A stretch of 64,000 bases of DNA from Levilactobacillus humaensis (lineage in GTDB: Bacteria; Bacillota; Bacilli; Lactobacillales; Lactobacillaceae), in the NCBI RefSeq assembly GCF_024345185.1, contig NZ_BROB01000008.1:19490-83489 (forward strand), given 5' to 3'. The translations under genes and the position numbers were made by a program. The notes under the pieces are model-generated. The model was not told where the DNA came from and did no database searches. It worked only from the letters and a program-made list of their open reading frames with translations. Positions 24,701-33,851 of the stretch are shown piece after piece (position 1 is the first letter of the stretch; each line of letters begins with the position of its first letter).

Positions 24701-26881
24701 ATGAGAACGCCAATGATGGGACAAGCCAAGGAACACTACAAGAGTTACAAGGCTGGCAAGCGCTGGGTTTACGCTAGCATTACGGTTATTGCGTTGGGCT
24801 TAGGCTTGACGGGAATCACGACAGCACAGGCGGATGTCGCACCAGCAGCCGATCCCGCAACGACTGAGGTTGCTAAGGATGACTCCAGTGAACAGCCTGA
24901 AGTTAAGGACGACGTTAAACCAGAAGCTAATAAAAATGACGTTCAGTCAGATAAGTTAAGTGATCCTGACCAGACTCAGAAGCCTGAAGCTTCTGAGTCC
25001 GATGAACCCGCTCCCGAAAAAGATGTTCAGCAGGATAATGAACCAGGTCAAGACGTTGTTCAATCTGGAAAAAAGACTATTGTTTCTGACGTCAAGACAC
25101 CAGGTGAAACGACTCAAGATGAACAACCAGCACAAACTTTACAACAGTCACGGATGAAGAGTCGGGCAAACTTGGTTAAGGAAGCCCCATCCATTGTGGG
25201 TCAAAGCGCTGATGAATGGATGCCAGACAAAGCGACGCAGAACTGGGTAATTTCTGCGGTTAAACAGTTTGAAGCAAATGTTAATCACAATGCTTATGCT
25301 TTTGTGACCCCTGCTAATCTCTATCAGTATGTTTCGGATGGCATTAACTTCGCCTATCTGAGTACCGATTCGGCTGGTTACGGTAAGATTCAAGATCTCA
25401 CAGGACTTCAGTACTTCACCAACATGAACTCTTTTCACTGGGACAATGCCTTACCTGACAATGGCTTAATTGATATGAGCTTTGCTCCTAACTTGGTAGA
25501 TTATCAGCTTGATGGTTCAGGTAAGAGTATGAATCTCAATATGAATCTGGCAACTTTCTTAAACACGTACTTAAAACAGAATCTTAAGTTACAAGAGTTA
25601 GTGGTTAGTCATGCCGGTCTCACTGGAACCTTGGATGGAATTGAAGCCTACCAGGAATTGACTGGGTTACACCTGATTAGCAATCAACTGACGGGGGATT
25701 TGACGCCAGCGACAAAGCTGTCGAAGTTAACGGTTCTACGTGTCTCTGATAACCAATTGACTGGGGAATTACCCGCCCCAAGTACCTGGGCTGGATTAAC
25801 TCAGCTCGATGTTCAGGATAACCAGTTGAGTGGTATTCTGCCAGACTTCAGTGGTTACAATGGAAAGTTCTGGGGAATGGAAAATCACTTTGGTAGTGGC
25901 TTAAGCTATGTGGCGGTTTATTATGAAACTGTTACTGGCAAGACCTACAAACTGACGCCAAAGGTCCAAAGTTTTGATCCTCTGACGGATGTCGTGGTCG
26001 GGATCCAAGGTTCCGATGGTAAGCTTGACCAGACTGATGCAATTGTGCCACTGCGCTTCTCTTCCGGCGCGACGGTCGTTTCTGGGGCCCCAACCGCTGG
26101 CATGAAAGGTGCTGCTGTTGATGCTTGGGCGCGGACACAGACCGATGCCTCTTCACTCTTCAAGTTCAGTGCCGATGCAGACAATCCATTAGGTTTTACC
26201 ATGACAGCTGTTGGCGATGTGCCAGATGGGTCTTACACCCTCTTCCTGGAAAATGCTAACTACAACACGAGTGATAACTGTTACTTTGGTTACCTGACCT
26301 TCAACATCGTCAATGGTGAGGATCCCATCGATCCTGTCACGCCAGTTGACCCAACCCCAGGTGTGACTACCGGGACGGTTACGGTGGTTAACGTCGATGA
26401 AAATGGGAATGTTATCAGTCAACACGTTGAAACTGGGACGGTCGGGGACAGCTACACGGTCACCGCACCCGAAATAGATGGCTATCAATTGACGAGTCCA
26501 AGTTCCGTCACTGGGACTTACACTACGGCTGGTTCAACGGTCACCTTCACTTACAGCTCATTAGCTAACGGCGGGGATGGCGCGACGATTGAAGAACCAG
26601 GTGCAAAGCCTGAAACGGGACATGGTGAGATTGTTAACGGTGGTGACGGTGATAAGGTTGTTAACACTGTTGCCAACAAGGGTGGTCAAGCTGCGAAAGC
26701 TCAGGCTGGTCATGCCACGATGTTAGCTAGCCATGAGAACACGGCTGCTGCTCAACAGACGGCCAAGACCACTTTGCCACAAACCAATGAAGCTTCTTCT
26801 GCTAGTTGGATTGCCGCAGGCATGGCGATCTTAGTGGCTACCTTAGGATTAGCTGGTTTCCGGAGCAAGCGTCACAATTAA
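24701..26881 (+). CDS. LRR-MucBP adhesin, KxYKxGKxW signal, LPQTxE anchor (copy 2)
   Basis: 726 residues, colinear with the preceding adhesin. The KxYKxGKxW signal is nearly identical, the acidic linker has diverged, and the LRR block (LHLISNQLTGDL and similar) is kept. The MucBP domain is almost identical, and the sorting signal is LPQTNE at about 692. ATG 24701 follows GAGGAGG; the longer frame from 24662 is untranslated leader shared with copy 1. The N- and C-terminal ends are far better conserved than the LRR face, as expected if the binding region diversifies. Confidence 0.9.
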   Translation: MRTPMMGQAKEHYKSYKAGKRWVYASITVIALGLGLTGITTAQADVAPAADPATTEVAKDDSSEQPEVKDDVKPEANKNDVQSDKLSDPDQTQKPEASESDEPAPEKDVQQDNEPGQDVVQSGKKTIVSDVKTPGETTQDEQPAQTLQQSRMKSRANLVKEAPSIVGQSADEWMPDKATQNWVISAVKQFEANVNHNAYAFVTPANLYQYVSDGINFAYLSTDSAGYGKIQDLTGLQYFTNMNSFHWDNALPDNGLIDMSFAPNLVDYQLDGSGKSMNLNMNLATFLNTYLKQNLKLQELVVSHAGLTGTLDGIEAYQELTGLHLISNQLTGDLTPATKLSKLTVLRVSDNQLTGELPAPSTWAGLTQLDVQDNQLSGILPDFSGYNGKFWGMENHFGSGLSYVAVYYETVTGKTYKLTPKVQSFDPLTDVVVGIQGSDGKLDQTDAIVPLRFSSGATVVSGAPTAGMKGAAVDAWARTQTDASSLFKFSADADNPLGFTMTAVGDVPDGSYTLFLENANYNTSDNCYFGYLTFNIVNGEDPIDPVTPVDPTPGVTTGTVTVVNVDENGNVISQHVETGTVGDSYTVTAPEIDGYQLTSPSSVTGTYTTAGSTVTFTYSSLANGGDGATIEEPGAKPETGHGEIVNGGDGDKVVNTVANKGGQAAKAQAGHATMLASHENTAAAQQTAKTTLPQTNEASSASWIAAGMAILVATLGLAGFRSKRHN

Positions 26882-26956
26882 TTTGAAAGTTGTGGTTGCT
26901 TTTTCCAGAAAATAAATGCTAAACTAAGTCCAATTAAATAGTGCGTATAATTGATC

Positions 26957-26999
26957 AGCACGCTTCCCAATTCTTTTTGGGGGCGTGCTGTTTTCTTTT
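26957..26999 (+). terminator. Terminator after the adhesin pair
   Basis: AGCACGC and GCGTGCT form a stem enclosing CCC/GGG, followed by GTTTTCTTTT. It lies between the adhesin and the DUF2798 gene and could also act as an attenuator for the latter. Confidence 0.7.
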
Positions 27000-27027
27000 G
27001 CGGCTAAAATTAAAAGGAGTGTGTCAT

Positions 27028-27510
27028 TTGGAATTTCAACAACGCTTACCACAAAATCTGCGGGAAACCGCACTCTTCATGACTGTCATCTCAGTTCTTT
27101 CAGTGAATATCATTGCACCAGTCATTACGGGGATGGAGATTGGTTTCTCGCTCGAGCACTGGGTTATGGTGCTACGCCAGATGCCTTTGCTGTGGGCCGC
27201 CGTCATCATCTTAGTGATTCTGACGCAACAGCCGGCCACAAAACTCGCAAGTTACTTTCTGGGGGAAGCGGCTAACTTTCGATCAACCATGCTGATTACG
27301 GCTCTATGTAACGTTTTTCTGATGTCGTTGGTTCTGACGGTTGTGGGGACCTGGATTGGAACGGGACAGGTCACCTTGGCGTCACTACAACACTTCTTCC
27401 TGAAGTGGCCGCGGAACTTTACCATCGCTTTTATCGTCGAGGCCTTTGTGGTCCAACCGTTGGCTCGATTAGTTATGGCTCGAATTCATGGCGCTCGCGT
27501 GTTGGGATAG
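27028..27510 (+). CDS. DUF2798-type membrane protein, TTG start
   Basis: 160 residues with four hydrophobic helices arranged as two similar halves, each like a DUF2798 unit (RETALFMTVISVLSVNII and RSTMLITALCNVFLMSLV). TTG 27028 is chosen because AAAGGAG lies nine bases upstream and no ATG is suitable. The frame upstream runs through the terminator and is rejected. Function unknown; membrane location inferred. Confidence 0.7.
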   Translation: MEFQQRLPQNLRETALFMTVISVLSVNIIAPVITGMEIGFSLEHWVMVLRQMPLLWAAVIILVILTQQPATKLASYFLGEAANFRSTMLITALCNVFLMSLVLTVVGTWIGTGQVTLASLQHFFLKWPRNFTIAFIVEAFVVQPLARLVMARIHGARVLG

Positions 27511-27565
27511 AGAATATAGGGACAATGATTGCAGAATAGTCAAGGTTGCCGGATTTACAGATCTG

Positions 27566-27655
27566 CGTCGCAATTGCAAAGCTTTGTCGGCTAATCTGAG
27601 AGGTTTTGGTGTTAGCCGGGGGCAGCGTCGTGATAGTTATTTGGATAAGTTCTAG
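27566..27655 (+). pseudogene. Remnant of a relE toxin gene
   Basis: In frame it reads KALSANLRGF, jumps to RRDSYLDKF and stops. This matches the start of the conserved core and the last nine residues of the intact RelE at 29023-29298, with about 22 codons lost between. The sequence just upstream (GACAATGATTGCAGAATAG) matches the region before the intact relB, and the downstream terminator also resembles that of relBE. A whole relBE locus was therefore once present and has collapsed. Confidence 0.75.
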
Positions 27656-27667
27656 AAAATAGGAAAT

Positions 27668-27711
27668 GAGCCCCAGACCCGTATCACAGAAGGTCTGAAG
27701 CTCATTTTGGT
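27668..27711. terminator. Terminator (shared by relE remnant and SDR gene)
   Basis: GAGC..AGACC pairs with GGTCT..GCTC around 12 bases, followed by ATTTT. It resembles the stronger terminator after the intact relE. Confidence 0.6.
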
Positions 27712-27727
27712 ATTGCCATCAGATTAA

Positions 27728-28492
27728 TTAGTAAGTGGTCCAACCACCATCGACGGGGACGATCGCCCCGTTAACGTAGGCGGCGTCATCGGAAACCAGG
27801 AAGAGGGCGGCGGTCGCAATGGCTTCTGACGTCCCAATCTGCGGCATCAGACCCTGGCCTTGTTGCTGGCGGCCCATGCCAAATTGACTGACGCCAGTCA
27901 TGGATTCGGTAATGTTGGTATTGATGCCACCAGGTGCGATGGCATTAATCCGCAAACCTTCGTTTTCATACATGAAGGCGGTGTTCTTGGTGAGACCAAC
28001 TACAGCGTGCTTAGCGGCCGTGTATGCCACGCCAGCGCGCCCGCCATTGGTGCCACCAACTGAGGCGATGTTTAGGATAACGCCGGTATGCCGTGGTAGA
28101 AATTCCTTGACGGCTTCGCGGGTGGCATACATCACACTATTGGTATTGATGGCGAAATTACGTTGCCACATCTCATCTGTGAGTTCACCAATTGGGGCCA
28201 TGTCATCCATGATTCCAGCATTATTGACAAGAATATCGACCTGACCGAATTTGGCCTTGGCAGCCGCAAAGAGGGCTTCGATGTCGGCTAGATTTGAAAC
28301 ATCGGTCTTAACGGCCAATGCCTCCTCACCGGCGTCTACAATGGCGCTCACGACTGTTTGGAGACGATCTAAGTTGATATCCGCGCCCACGACGCGCGCC
28401 CCCTCAGCCGCAAAGAGCTTGGCCATTTCGGCCCCCATACCAGACCCGGCCCCCGTAATAATGGCAACCTTTCCTTGTAAACGATCACTCAT
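27728..28492 (-). CDS. Short-chain dehydrogenase/reductase
   Basis: 254 residues, a classical SDR. It has the cofactor motif TGAGSGMG near residue 12, NNAG near 88, a catalytic Ser region (IASVGG) and YTAAK near 155. An acidic residue after the second strand (GADIN) suggests NAD(H). ATG 28492 follows AAAGGA at a good distance; the upstream GTG is rejected. It probably reduces a ketone or dehydrogenates an alcohol in the cytoplasm; the substrate is unknown. Confidence 0.9.
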   Translation of the reverse strand: MSDRLQGKVAIITGAGSGMGAEMAKLFAAEGARVVGADINLDRLQTVVSAIVDAGEEALAVKTDVSNLADIEALFAAAKAKFGQVDILVNNAGIMDDMAPIGELTDEMWQRNFAINTNSVMYATREAVKEFLPRHTGVILNIASVGGTNGGRAGVAYTAAKHAVVGLTKNTAFMYENEGLRINAIAPGGINTNITESMTGVSQFGMGRQQQGQGLMPQIGTSEAIATAALFLVSDDAAYVNGAIVPVDGGWTTY

Positions 28493-28610
28493 CGCAAACA
28501 CATCCTTTTCTGGGTAGTTGTGTTCTTTCTGTATCCGCTTTCATTATACCTGAACGTCAGCTGGAATGCCTGCCATTCACTGGTCGGATTCGGCAGAAAT
28601 GGGTATTTGG

Positions 28611-28668
28611 ATAAGAAAAGGCCGCCACATCTTCAGTAATGAAGGTGGGGCGGCCAGGAGTGACCTAG
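28611..28668. repeat. Direct repeat, left copy (terminator of the phosphoesterase gene duplicated)
   Basis: 58 bases matching 29388-29444 with about two differences, from ATAAGAAAAG through the hairpin to GACCTAG. The right copy is the true terminator and last codons of the metallophosphoesterase gene. The two copies bracket relBE. Confidence 0.85.
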
Positions 28669-28792
28669 CACAGGCTAGTCATGGCATAGATTTGCGAATC
28701 GTGTGTATCGGATGGTAGAAAATCAGAGGCACAATGATTGCCGAATAGGAAGATATGTCATACAATGTAATACAGCAAGGGAGGCAATACCA

Positions 28793-29026
28793 ATGGCAAT
28801 GATTTCGATTCGGGTTAGCGATGCGGAAAAAGAATGGTTGACCTATATGGCCGATTTTTATGGGGTTTCTTTATCAGAATTAGTTAAAGATTATTCAATG
28901 ACGGAGTTGGAAGATGAATACGACCAATTGGTAGCCAAGGTTGCCTATAAGCGGTATCAAGAAAGCGGACAGAAGAGCTTGTCAATGGATCAGATCCTGG
29001 AAGAATTTGGCGGTTCTGACCGATGA
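28793..29026 (+). CDS. relB: RelB-family antitoxin
   Basis: 77 residues. An N-terminal ribbon-helix-helix pattern (MISIRVSDAEKEWLTYMADFYG) precedes an acidic C-terminal arm (MDQILEEFGG) of the kind that wraps the toxin. AAGGGAGG lies eight bases before ATG 28793, so the longer frame is rejected. Its stop overlaps the toxin start (ATGA), giving the coupled antitoxin-first order. The pair should repress its own promoter. Confidence 0.85.
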   Translation: MAMISIRVSDAEKEWLTYMADFYGVSLSELVKDYSMTELEDEYDQLVAKVAYKRYQESGQKSLSMDQILEEFGGSDR

Positions 29027-29298
29027 GCTTTCATTTACGTTTCAGTCAAGGTGCCTGGAGACAGTTGAAAAAGATGGACCGGCATCAGGCCCAATTACTT
29101 GTGAATTGGTTGTATGCTAATATCGATGGACTAGCGGATCCGCGCAGTAAAGGAAAGGCGCTGTCGGCAAATTTGAGGGGACTTTGGCGATATCGAATTG
29201 GTAACTTTAGAGTGATTTGTCAAATTCAGGATGACCAGTTACTGGTTCTAGTGTTAACCGTGGGTCATCGTCGTGATATTTATTTGGATAGACTCTAG
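29023..29298 (+). CDS. relE: RelE-family toxin
   Basis: 91 residues with the RelE/ParE fold pattern: FSQGAWRQLKKMD, KALSANLRGLWRYRIGNFRVIC, and the terminal VLTVGHRRDIYL. RelE members cleave mRNA in the ribosomal A site; the Arg and Tyr residues of the core and C-terminus are present. Its frame overlaps relB by four bases. The cassette lies between direct repeats. Confidence 0.88.
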   Translation: MSFHLRFSQGAWRQLKKMDRHQAQLLVNWLYANIDGLADPRSKGKALSANLRGLWRYRIGNFRVICQIQDDQLLVLVLTVGHRRDIYLDRL

Positions 29299-29309
29299 AA
29301 AATAGGGAT

Positions 29310-29349
29310 GAGCTCTAGACCTGATGTAGAAGGTCTAGAGCTCATTTTT
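29310..29349. terminator. Terminator of relBE
   Basis: GAGCTCTAGACC and GGTCTAGAGCTC form a perfect 12-bp stem followed by ATTTTTC. Confidence 0.9.
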
Positions 29350-29387
29350 CTGCATGCAAGATTTACATAATTTAAACAGCTAGGTGC

Positions 29388-29444
29388 ATAAGAAAAGCCG
29401 CCACATCTTCAGTAATGAAGGTGTGGCGGCCAGGAGTGACCTAG
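29388..29444 (-). terminator. Terminator of the phosphoesterase gene (right copy of direct repeat)
   Basis: On the minus strand GCCGCCACACCTTC and GAAGATGTGGCGGC flank a short loop and TTTTCTTAT follows. The same sequence is found at 28611-28668 on the other side of relBE. Confidence 0.85.
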
Positions 29445-30292
29445 AAGTTGAGAATTTCTGTTTCGTAACCGTCGGGCAACAGGGAAATGACGCGGGCACC
29501 ACGAGGGAGTGTCCCATAGCTGTTGTATCCGGTCGGGTTACCGTAGTTCAGGCCAATACCACGGTAGTTGGCCGTGAAGTTATTGTCGTGGTCGTGGCCG
29601 GCAAAGAGGGCCTTGACGTTTTGCGACTTCAACAAGGTGTAGAACAACCCTGAGTTGGTGACGGGTGAGCAGACGGCCTCACCTTGTTCACCGGTGAGAA
29701 TGGCTTGACCAGCTTGCGTGTATTCCGGTAAGGGAATGTGCAGGAATCCGAGGTCAGTTTGCGCCTGGGTCCGGGCGTAAGGCAAGCGGGTAAACCACTC
29801 AATTTGTTCTGGTTCAATAGCCGCGTATTGTTCGTCGGCTGGCCAGTGAGAATAGTCACCGCTGTCCCAAACGTACAGAACGTGGGCGAGTTCACCATCT
29901 CGCGTTACCTCTAACGTGTAGCTTTCACGGTCGTCAACGACGGCTGCGTGGTGTTTGTCGGCAGGGTGGGCTAAGCCAGCTTCTAACTGACGTAAACCGG
30001 CTCTGTTGAGGGCACCTTCGGCATCGTGATTACCATACGTGATAGCCACTGGAACCGGGTAGCGGTTCAAGACGTCGTACAGAGCACCGAGCGTTTCCGC
30101 TGGCTTTGAGGCTTGTTTGCCCCAAAGAAGATCCCCGGTAATCATGATGAGGTCGAAGTCATTGGTTTGAAGCATCGTATCAATAGCCGTTAAGGATTTC
30201 TGACTAGCCTCGTTTAGGGGTGTGTCACTCAAATGAATATCCGTTAACTGGCAAATCTTAAAGGCCTTTTGGCCGGTAGTTTCGAGACGCAT
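29441..30292 (-). CDS. Metallophosphoesterase (calcineurin-like)
   Basis: 283 residues with the metal-site series DIHLSD (DxH), GDLLWG (GDxx), YGNHDAEG (GNHD) and GHDHDNNF (GHxH). It should hydrolyse a phosphomonoester or phosphodiester with two divalent metals in the cytoplasm. AAAGGAG precedes the ATG. It is the last gene of a six-gene run with an ABC importer and a PHP phosphatase, so it may process the imported compound. Confidence 0.9.
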   Translation of the reverse strand: MRLETTGQKAFKICQLTDIHLSDTPLNEASQKSLTAIDTMLQTNDFDLIMITGDLLWGKQASKPAETLGALYDVLNRYPVPVAITYGNHDAEGALNRAGLRQLEAGLAHPADKHHAAVVDDRESYTLEVTRDGELAHVLYVWDSGDYSHWPADEQYAAIEPEQIEWFTRLPYARTQAQTDLGFLHIPLPEYTQAGQAILTGEQGEAVCSPVTNSGLFYTLLKSQNVKALFAGHDHDNNFTANYRGIGLNYGNPTGYNSYGTLPRGARVISLLPDGYETEILNF

Positions 30293-30307
30293 GACGCGGA
30301 CTCCTTT

Positions 30308-31180
30308 CTAGGCATCGAAGTGGTTTTCAAGATACGTGTTGTATCCTTGGTCAACGGCGGCGACACTGTGGGCGTCAGCGCCAAAGACCAACGGAATCTG
30401 GCGCTGTTGCGCGGCCTGAATCCACGGTAAGGTGGGGGTGAACTCCGTTTGAGTTGGGCGGAAGAGTCCCGCCATGTTGCAGTCTAGGAGGTCGCCACGA
30501 TCGGCCACCGTATCCAGAATGTGGGTTAAGAGTGTCCGGGTAGTGGCATCTTCCCAAGCGGTAATTGCGGGGAAGGTGTTGCGCCACTTGCGGTACAACA
30601 TGATGTGGCCGTAACGCGCAGGTTTGTTGGGGGTCTCCCAATCGATGGCTGCTTGGACGCGTTCAAGGTAGGCGTTGGCAACCGTCAAAGGTGATCCATA
30701 AGCCGCCACCACGCCGTCCTTGAAGTCGGCCGCTGTGTCGTCGATGGCTCGCAAACCCGTCTTCGTCGGCAGGAAGTGCACGGAGAGGAGGGCGTCGTCA
30801 ATTTGGTCACCGTAGTGAGCCAGTTGAGCGGCAGTCCAGTCGGCGTATTCCGGGAAGAAATCAACCTCGAATCCCACGAGGATCCGGATTTGGTCACGGT
30901 ACTTGTATTTGAGCCGTTCCATCTTTTCCAGATAGGCTGGTAATTCGATCAGGCCGAATGAGGCGGTGTAGACGGCGTGTCGTGACCCCGCTGGCCGGTC
31001 GTAGAAGGCCGGTGGTAGGGGAAAATGTTCCGTGATGGAGTAGGTCTTGAAACCACTCAGGATGGCCTGACGGATGAATGCCTCGACGTCCTCACCGGAA
31101 CCGTGGGGGCAAAACTCCGTGTGGTTATGGCCACTCCAGGTGTGGCGGTCAATGGCACCAAGGCTCGTCTTACTCAGCAT
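30308..31180 (-). CDS. PHP-domain phosphatase (histidinol-phosphatase-like)
   Basis: 290 residues. The PHP signatures are present: HNHTEFCPHG near the start, ITEHFPLP, and FGADAHSVA near the end. It resembles HisJ/HisK-type histidinol-phosphate phosphatases, but no his genes are nearby, and the operon partners are an ABC importer and a metallophosphoesterase. A role in dephosphorylating an imported organophosphate is more likely than histidine synthesis. Its start overlaps the ABC ATPase stop by 11 bases. Confidence 0.85.
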   Translation of the reverse strand: MLSKTSLGAIDRHTWSGHNHTEFCPHGSGEDVEAFIRQAILSGFKTYSITEHFPLPPAFYDRPAGSRHAVYTASFGLIELPAYLEKMERLKYKYRDQIRILVGFEVDFFPEYADWTAAQLAHYGDQIDDALLSVHFLPTKTGLRAIDDTAADFKDGVVAAYGSPLTVANAYLERVQAAIDWETPNKPARYGHIMLYRKWRNTFPAITAWEDATTRTLLTHILDTVADRGDLLDCNMAGLFRPTQTEFTPTLPWIQAAQQRQIPLVFGADAHSVAAVDQGYNTYLENHFDA

Positions 31181-32207
31181 TGGCGGGACCTACTGGATGC
31201 ACGGCGGCGGGGTCAAGGTAGAGCGTGAGGGGAACGCCAATTTTCAGCGGTTCCGAGTGGTTCAATAGCTCAACCTTGAGGGGTAACTTGGCGTCACTCA
31301 TGAAGTGATATTGCACCCGGTCACCCAACATGCTGCAAGTCGTCATTTGACCGGCAATCGCCGTGGCTTCCGGCGTGGCTTCTGGCGAGAAGAGCTCCGG
31401 ACGAACGACGTAGTGGGTGTCGGCAACCAGGGATTGGCCACTGGCCGTGGTCAGTCCCAATTGTTGAAGTTGCGTGCCTGTCAGAAGGTTGTGATTCCCG
31501 ATGAACTGCGCCATGAAGACGTTCTCAGGTTGGGCGTAGATGGCCATTGGTGAGCCTTGTTGTTGTACCTTACCTTCATTCATGACCACAATGTCATCGG
31601 AAATTGCCATGGCTTCGCCTTGATCATGGGTGACAAAGAGCATGGTGATGCCGAGCTTTTGTTGATACTCGCGAATCTGTTCGCGCAAGCTAACTCGAAT
31701 CTTGGCATCCAGGGCACTCAGTGGTTCATCAAGCAACAGGAGTTTAGGTTTGAGTACCATGGCTCGTGCAATGGCTACCCGTTGCTTTTGACCCCCAGAG
31801 AGTTGGTCTGGGTAGGCGTCCTTTTTGTTAGTCAGGCTGACCGTTTGGAGCATCGCCATGACTTCCTTGTTGATGACGTCGTTACTCTTCTTTTGAACCC
31901 GTAACCCGTAGGCCACGTTGTCAAAGATGGACATGTTGGGAAAGAGCGCGTAGGACTGGAAGACCATACCGATGTTTCGTTGGTTAGCGGAACGGCTTTG
32001 AATCTCTTCGCCGTCCAGTAAAATCTTGCCACTAACTTCGGTATTAAGTCCGGCAATTGCTCGCAAGACGGTGGTCTTCCCGCTCCCGCTAGGGCCGAGA
32101 AAGGTTGTCAGGGTGTTCCGGCGCACCTTGAAGGACATGTCCTTGATGATGTTGTTGCCGGAAAGGGTAATCCCTAAGCCTTGAATCTGTAAGAAGTCTG
32201 ACTGCAT
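31170..32207 (-). CDS. ABC importer ATP-binding protein
   Basis: 345 residues. Walker A GPSGSGKTT, signature LSGGQKQ, Walker B LLLLDEP and a switch His (VTHDQ) are all present, with a C-terminal TOBE-like regulatory domain from about residue 240. It is of the PotA/FbpC/PhnT group that energises importers with paired ThiP/PotBC-like permeases. It overlaps the upstream permease stop by one base and the PHP gene by 11 bases, indicating coupled expression. Confidence 0.92.
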   Translation of the reverse strand: MQSDFLQIQGLGITLSGNNIIKDMSFKVRRNTLTTFLGPSGSGKTTVLRAIAGLNTEVSGKILLDGEEIQSRSANQRNIGMVFQSYALFPNMSIFDNVAYGLRVQKKSNDVINKEVMAMLQTVSLTNKKDAYPDQLSGGQKQRVAIARAMVLKPKLLLLDEPLSALDAKIRVSLREQIREYQQKLGITMLFVTHDQGEAMAISDDIVVMNEGKVQQQGSPMAIYAQPENVFMAQFIGNHNLLTGTQLQQLGLTTASGQSLVADTHYVVRPELFSPEATPEATAIAGQMTTCSMLGDRVQYHFMSDAKLPLKVELLNHSEPLKIGVPLTLYLDPAAVHPVGPANAE

Positions 32208-33022
32208 TATTTCTTTGCGCCCTCCTTGGTGGATTTGTGTGGTGCCGAGTAGTGTTGCATGATGAGAATCAAGATCAGCGAGATGAACGCGAGGAAGATG
32301 AAGTAGATGGTCGTCAGCACGCTGCTGGCCTGACCGTTACTACGCATCAATCGGTACATGTAGATCTTGAGGGTCTCGAAGTTTCCCCCTAAAAGGAGGT
32401 TCGTCAGGACGTATTCCCCAAAGGCACTGGTGAAGGTCAGGAGCATGGCGACCAGGACACCGGCACGAATGTTGGGGATGATCACCTTAACGAAGGCCTT
32501 GAAGGGCGAGTCGCCTAAAACTAATGCTTGTTCGAACATGGCCCGGAAGTCGCGACCGATGAACGCGTTGTCTAGCGCTTGGTAGGTGAGAGGGAGACTT
32601 AGCAACGAGATGGCCAGCACTAAGATGATAATCTTAGGAATTGGCAATTCTGCGTATAACTGAATCAGACCTGTCACCAGGATGATCCCAGGAATCGTGA
32701 AGGGAAGTACCGTGATGAAACGCAGGTGCGACTTCACTTGGGGATTGTAGACGTTGGCGTAGAACACAACAGGTAGGAAGCAAGCCATGGCAATCAACGT
32801 AGTCAGCAAGCCGAGACTAAATGACCGTAAGAGAACCGCCATGAATTCGGGACTAGCCACTAATTCGCTATACCATTTCAGGGTCAGGCCGTTAGGCAAA
32901 ATGGTCTTCACCCAAGAAGTTGAGAATGAGTAAATCATAGTGACAACGATGGGCGTTGCCAGGTAGATAAAGAGAAAGGTAATGATACCGCGAGCAACGC
33001 GGGTGCTAGCTTTTGGACTCAT
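32207..33022 (-). CDS. ABC importer permease 2
   Basis: 271 residues, six predicted helices. The EAA loop that contacts the ATPase is visible as EQALVLGDSPFKAFVKVIIP near residues 163-182. It is PotC/CysW-like and should pair with the preceding permease. It overlaps neighbours on both sides by one base (TAATG). Confidence 0.88.
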   Translation of the reverse strand: MSPKASTRVARGIITFLFIYLATPIVVTMIYSFSTSWVKTILPNGLTLKWYSELVASPEFMAVLLRSFSLGLLTTLIAMACFLPVVFYANVYNPQVKSHLRFITVLPFTIPGIILVTGLIQLYAELPIPKIIILVLAISLLSLPLTYQALDNAFIGRDFRAMFEQALVLGDSPFKAFVKVIIPNIRAGVLVAMLLTFTSAFGEYVLTNLLLGGNFETLKIYMYRLMRSNGQASSVLTTIYFIFLAFISLILILIMQHYSAPHKSTKEGAKK

Positions 33023-33846
33023 TAGGCTTTCACCTCCCGTTTACTACGCGTGACCCGGTTACCCAGCCAAACAATGGCTGTCATAAAGAGGGCAAACAGG
33101 GTGGCGAAGGTACAGGCCAGTGGGACGTTTGCGGTTAATCCGCCATCAATCAGGGTTCCAATCAGGGTTGGAATGGTTACCAAACTGTTTCCCGTCAAGG
33201 CAAAGGTCGTTTCGTAGGTCCCCATAGCATTGGCGAAGAGTAAGGTAAAGACTTCGACGATGTTGGGTAACACGACCGGAAAGATGACTTTCTTAAAGAA
33301 AAACATGGGTTTTGCCCCGAGGACGGAAGAAATTTCCTTCCATTCCGGATTCAATTCCTCGAAGACTGGGAAAAGAAACATGATACCCAGTGGGACTTCG
33401 AAGAAGGTGTAGGCCAGGGTAGTCCCGCTCAGAGAATAAATCTCAAACGTGCGGGGCAGGTGCAGGGCCGTCATCAGGGCCTGCCAGATACCAGCATTTC
33501 CGAATAAGATGATTAACGAGAAAGCCAGGGGAACCCCAGCGAAGCTAGAGGACATATTGAACAGAGAGATCAGGATATTCTTGGTCTTGGGAGCCAGACG
33601 AGTTAAGGCCCAGGCGCCAATAATCGCGATGATTAATGAGATAACCGAGGCTACCAGTGAAATTGCCAAACTGTTGCGAATGGCTTCGGTGTAATAGCGC
33701 GTCGAGACGACTTGATGATAATTTTCAAGACTGAAGCTACCATCCGCCGATTGGAAACTCGCGATAATCATAACCGTAATTGGCAACAAGAGGACTAAGA
33801 CGACTAGCAAGCCAAGTGGAAAAAATACTTTCAGTCGCGTTTTCAT
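33022..33846 (-). CDS. ABC importer permease 1
   Basis: 274 residues with six predicted helices. Its EAA-like loop reads ISSVLGAKPMFFFKKVIFPVV. It is PotB-like and the partner of the downstream permease. It begins five bases after the binding-protein gene and overlaps the next gene by one base, so the operon is tightly packed. Confidence 0.88.
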   Translation of the reverse strand: MKTRLKVFFPLGLLVVLVLLLPITVMIIASFQSADGSFSLENYHQVVSTRYYTEAIRNSLAISLVASVISLIIAIIGAWALTRLAPKTKNILISLFNMSSSFAGVPLAFSLIILFGNAGIWQALMTALHLPRTFEIYSLSGTTLAYTFFEVPLGIMFLFPVFEELNPEWKEISSVLGAKPMFFFKKVIFPVVLPNIVEVFTLLFANAMGTYETTFALTGNSLVTIPTLIGTLIDGGLTANVPLACTFATLFALFMTAIVWLGNRVTRSKREVKA

Positions 33847-33851
33847 GGCTG

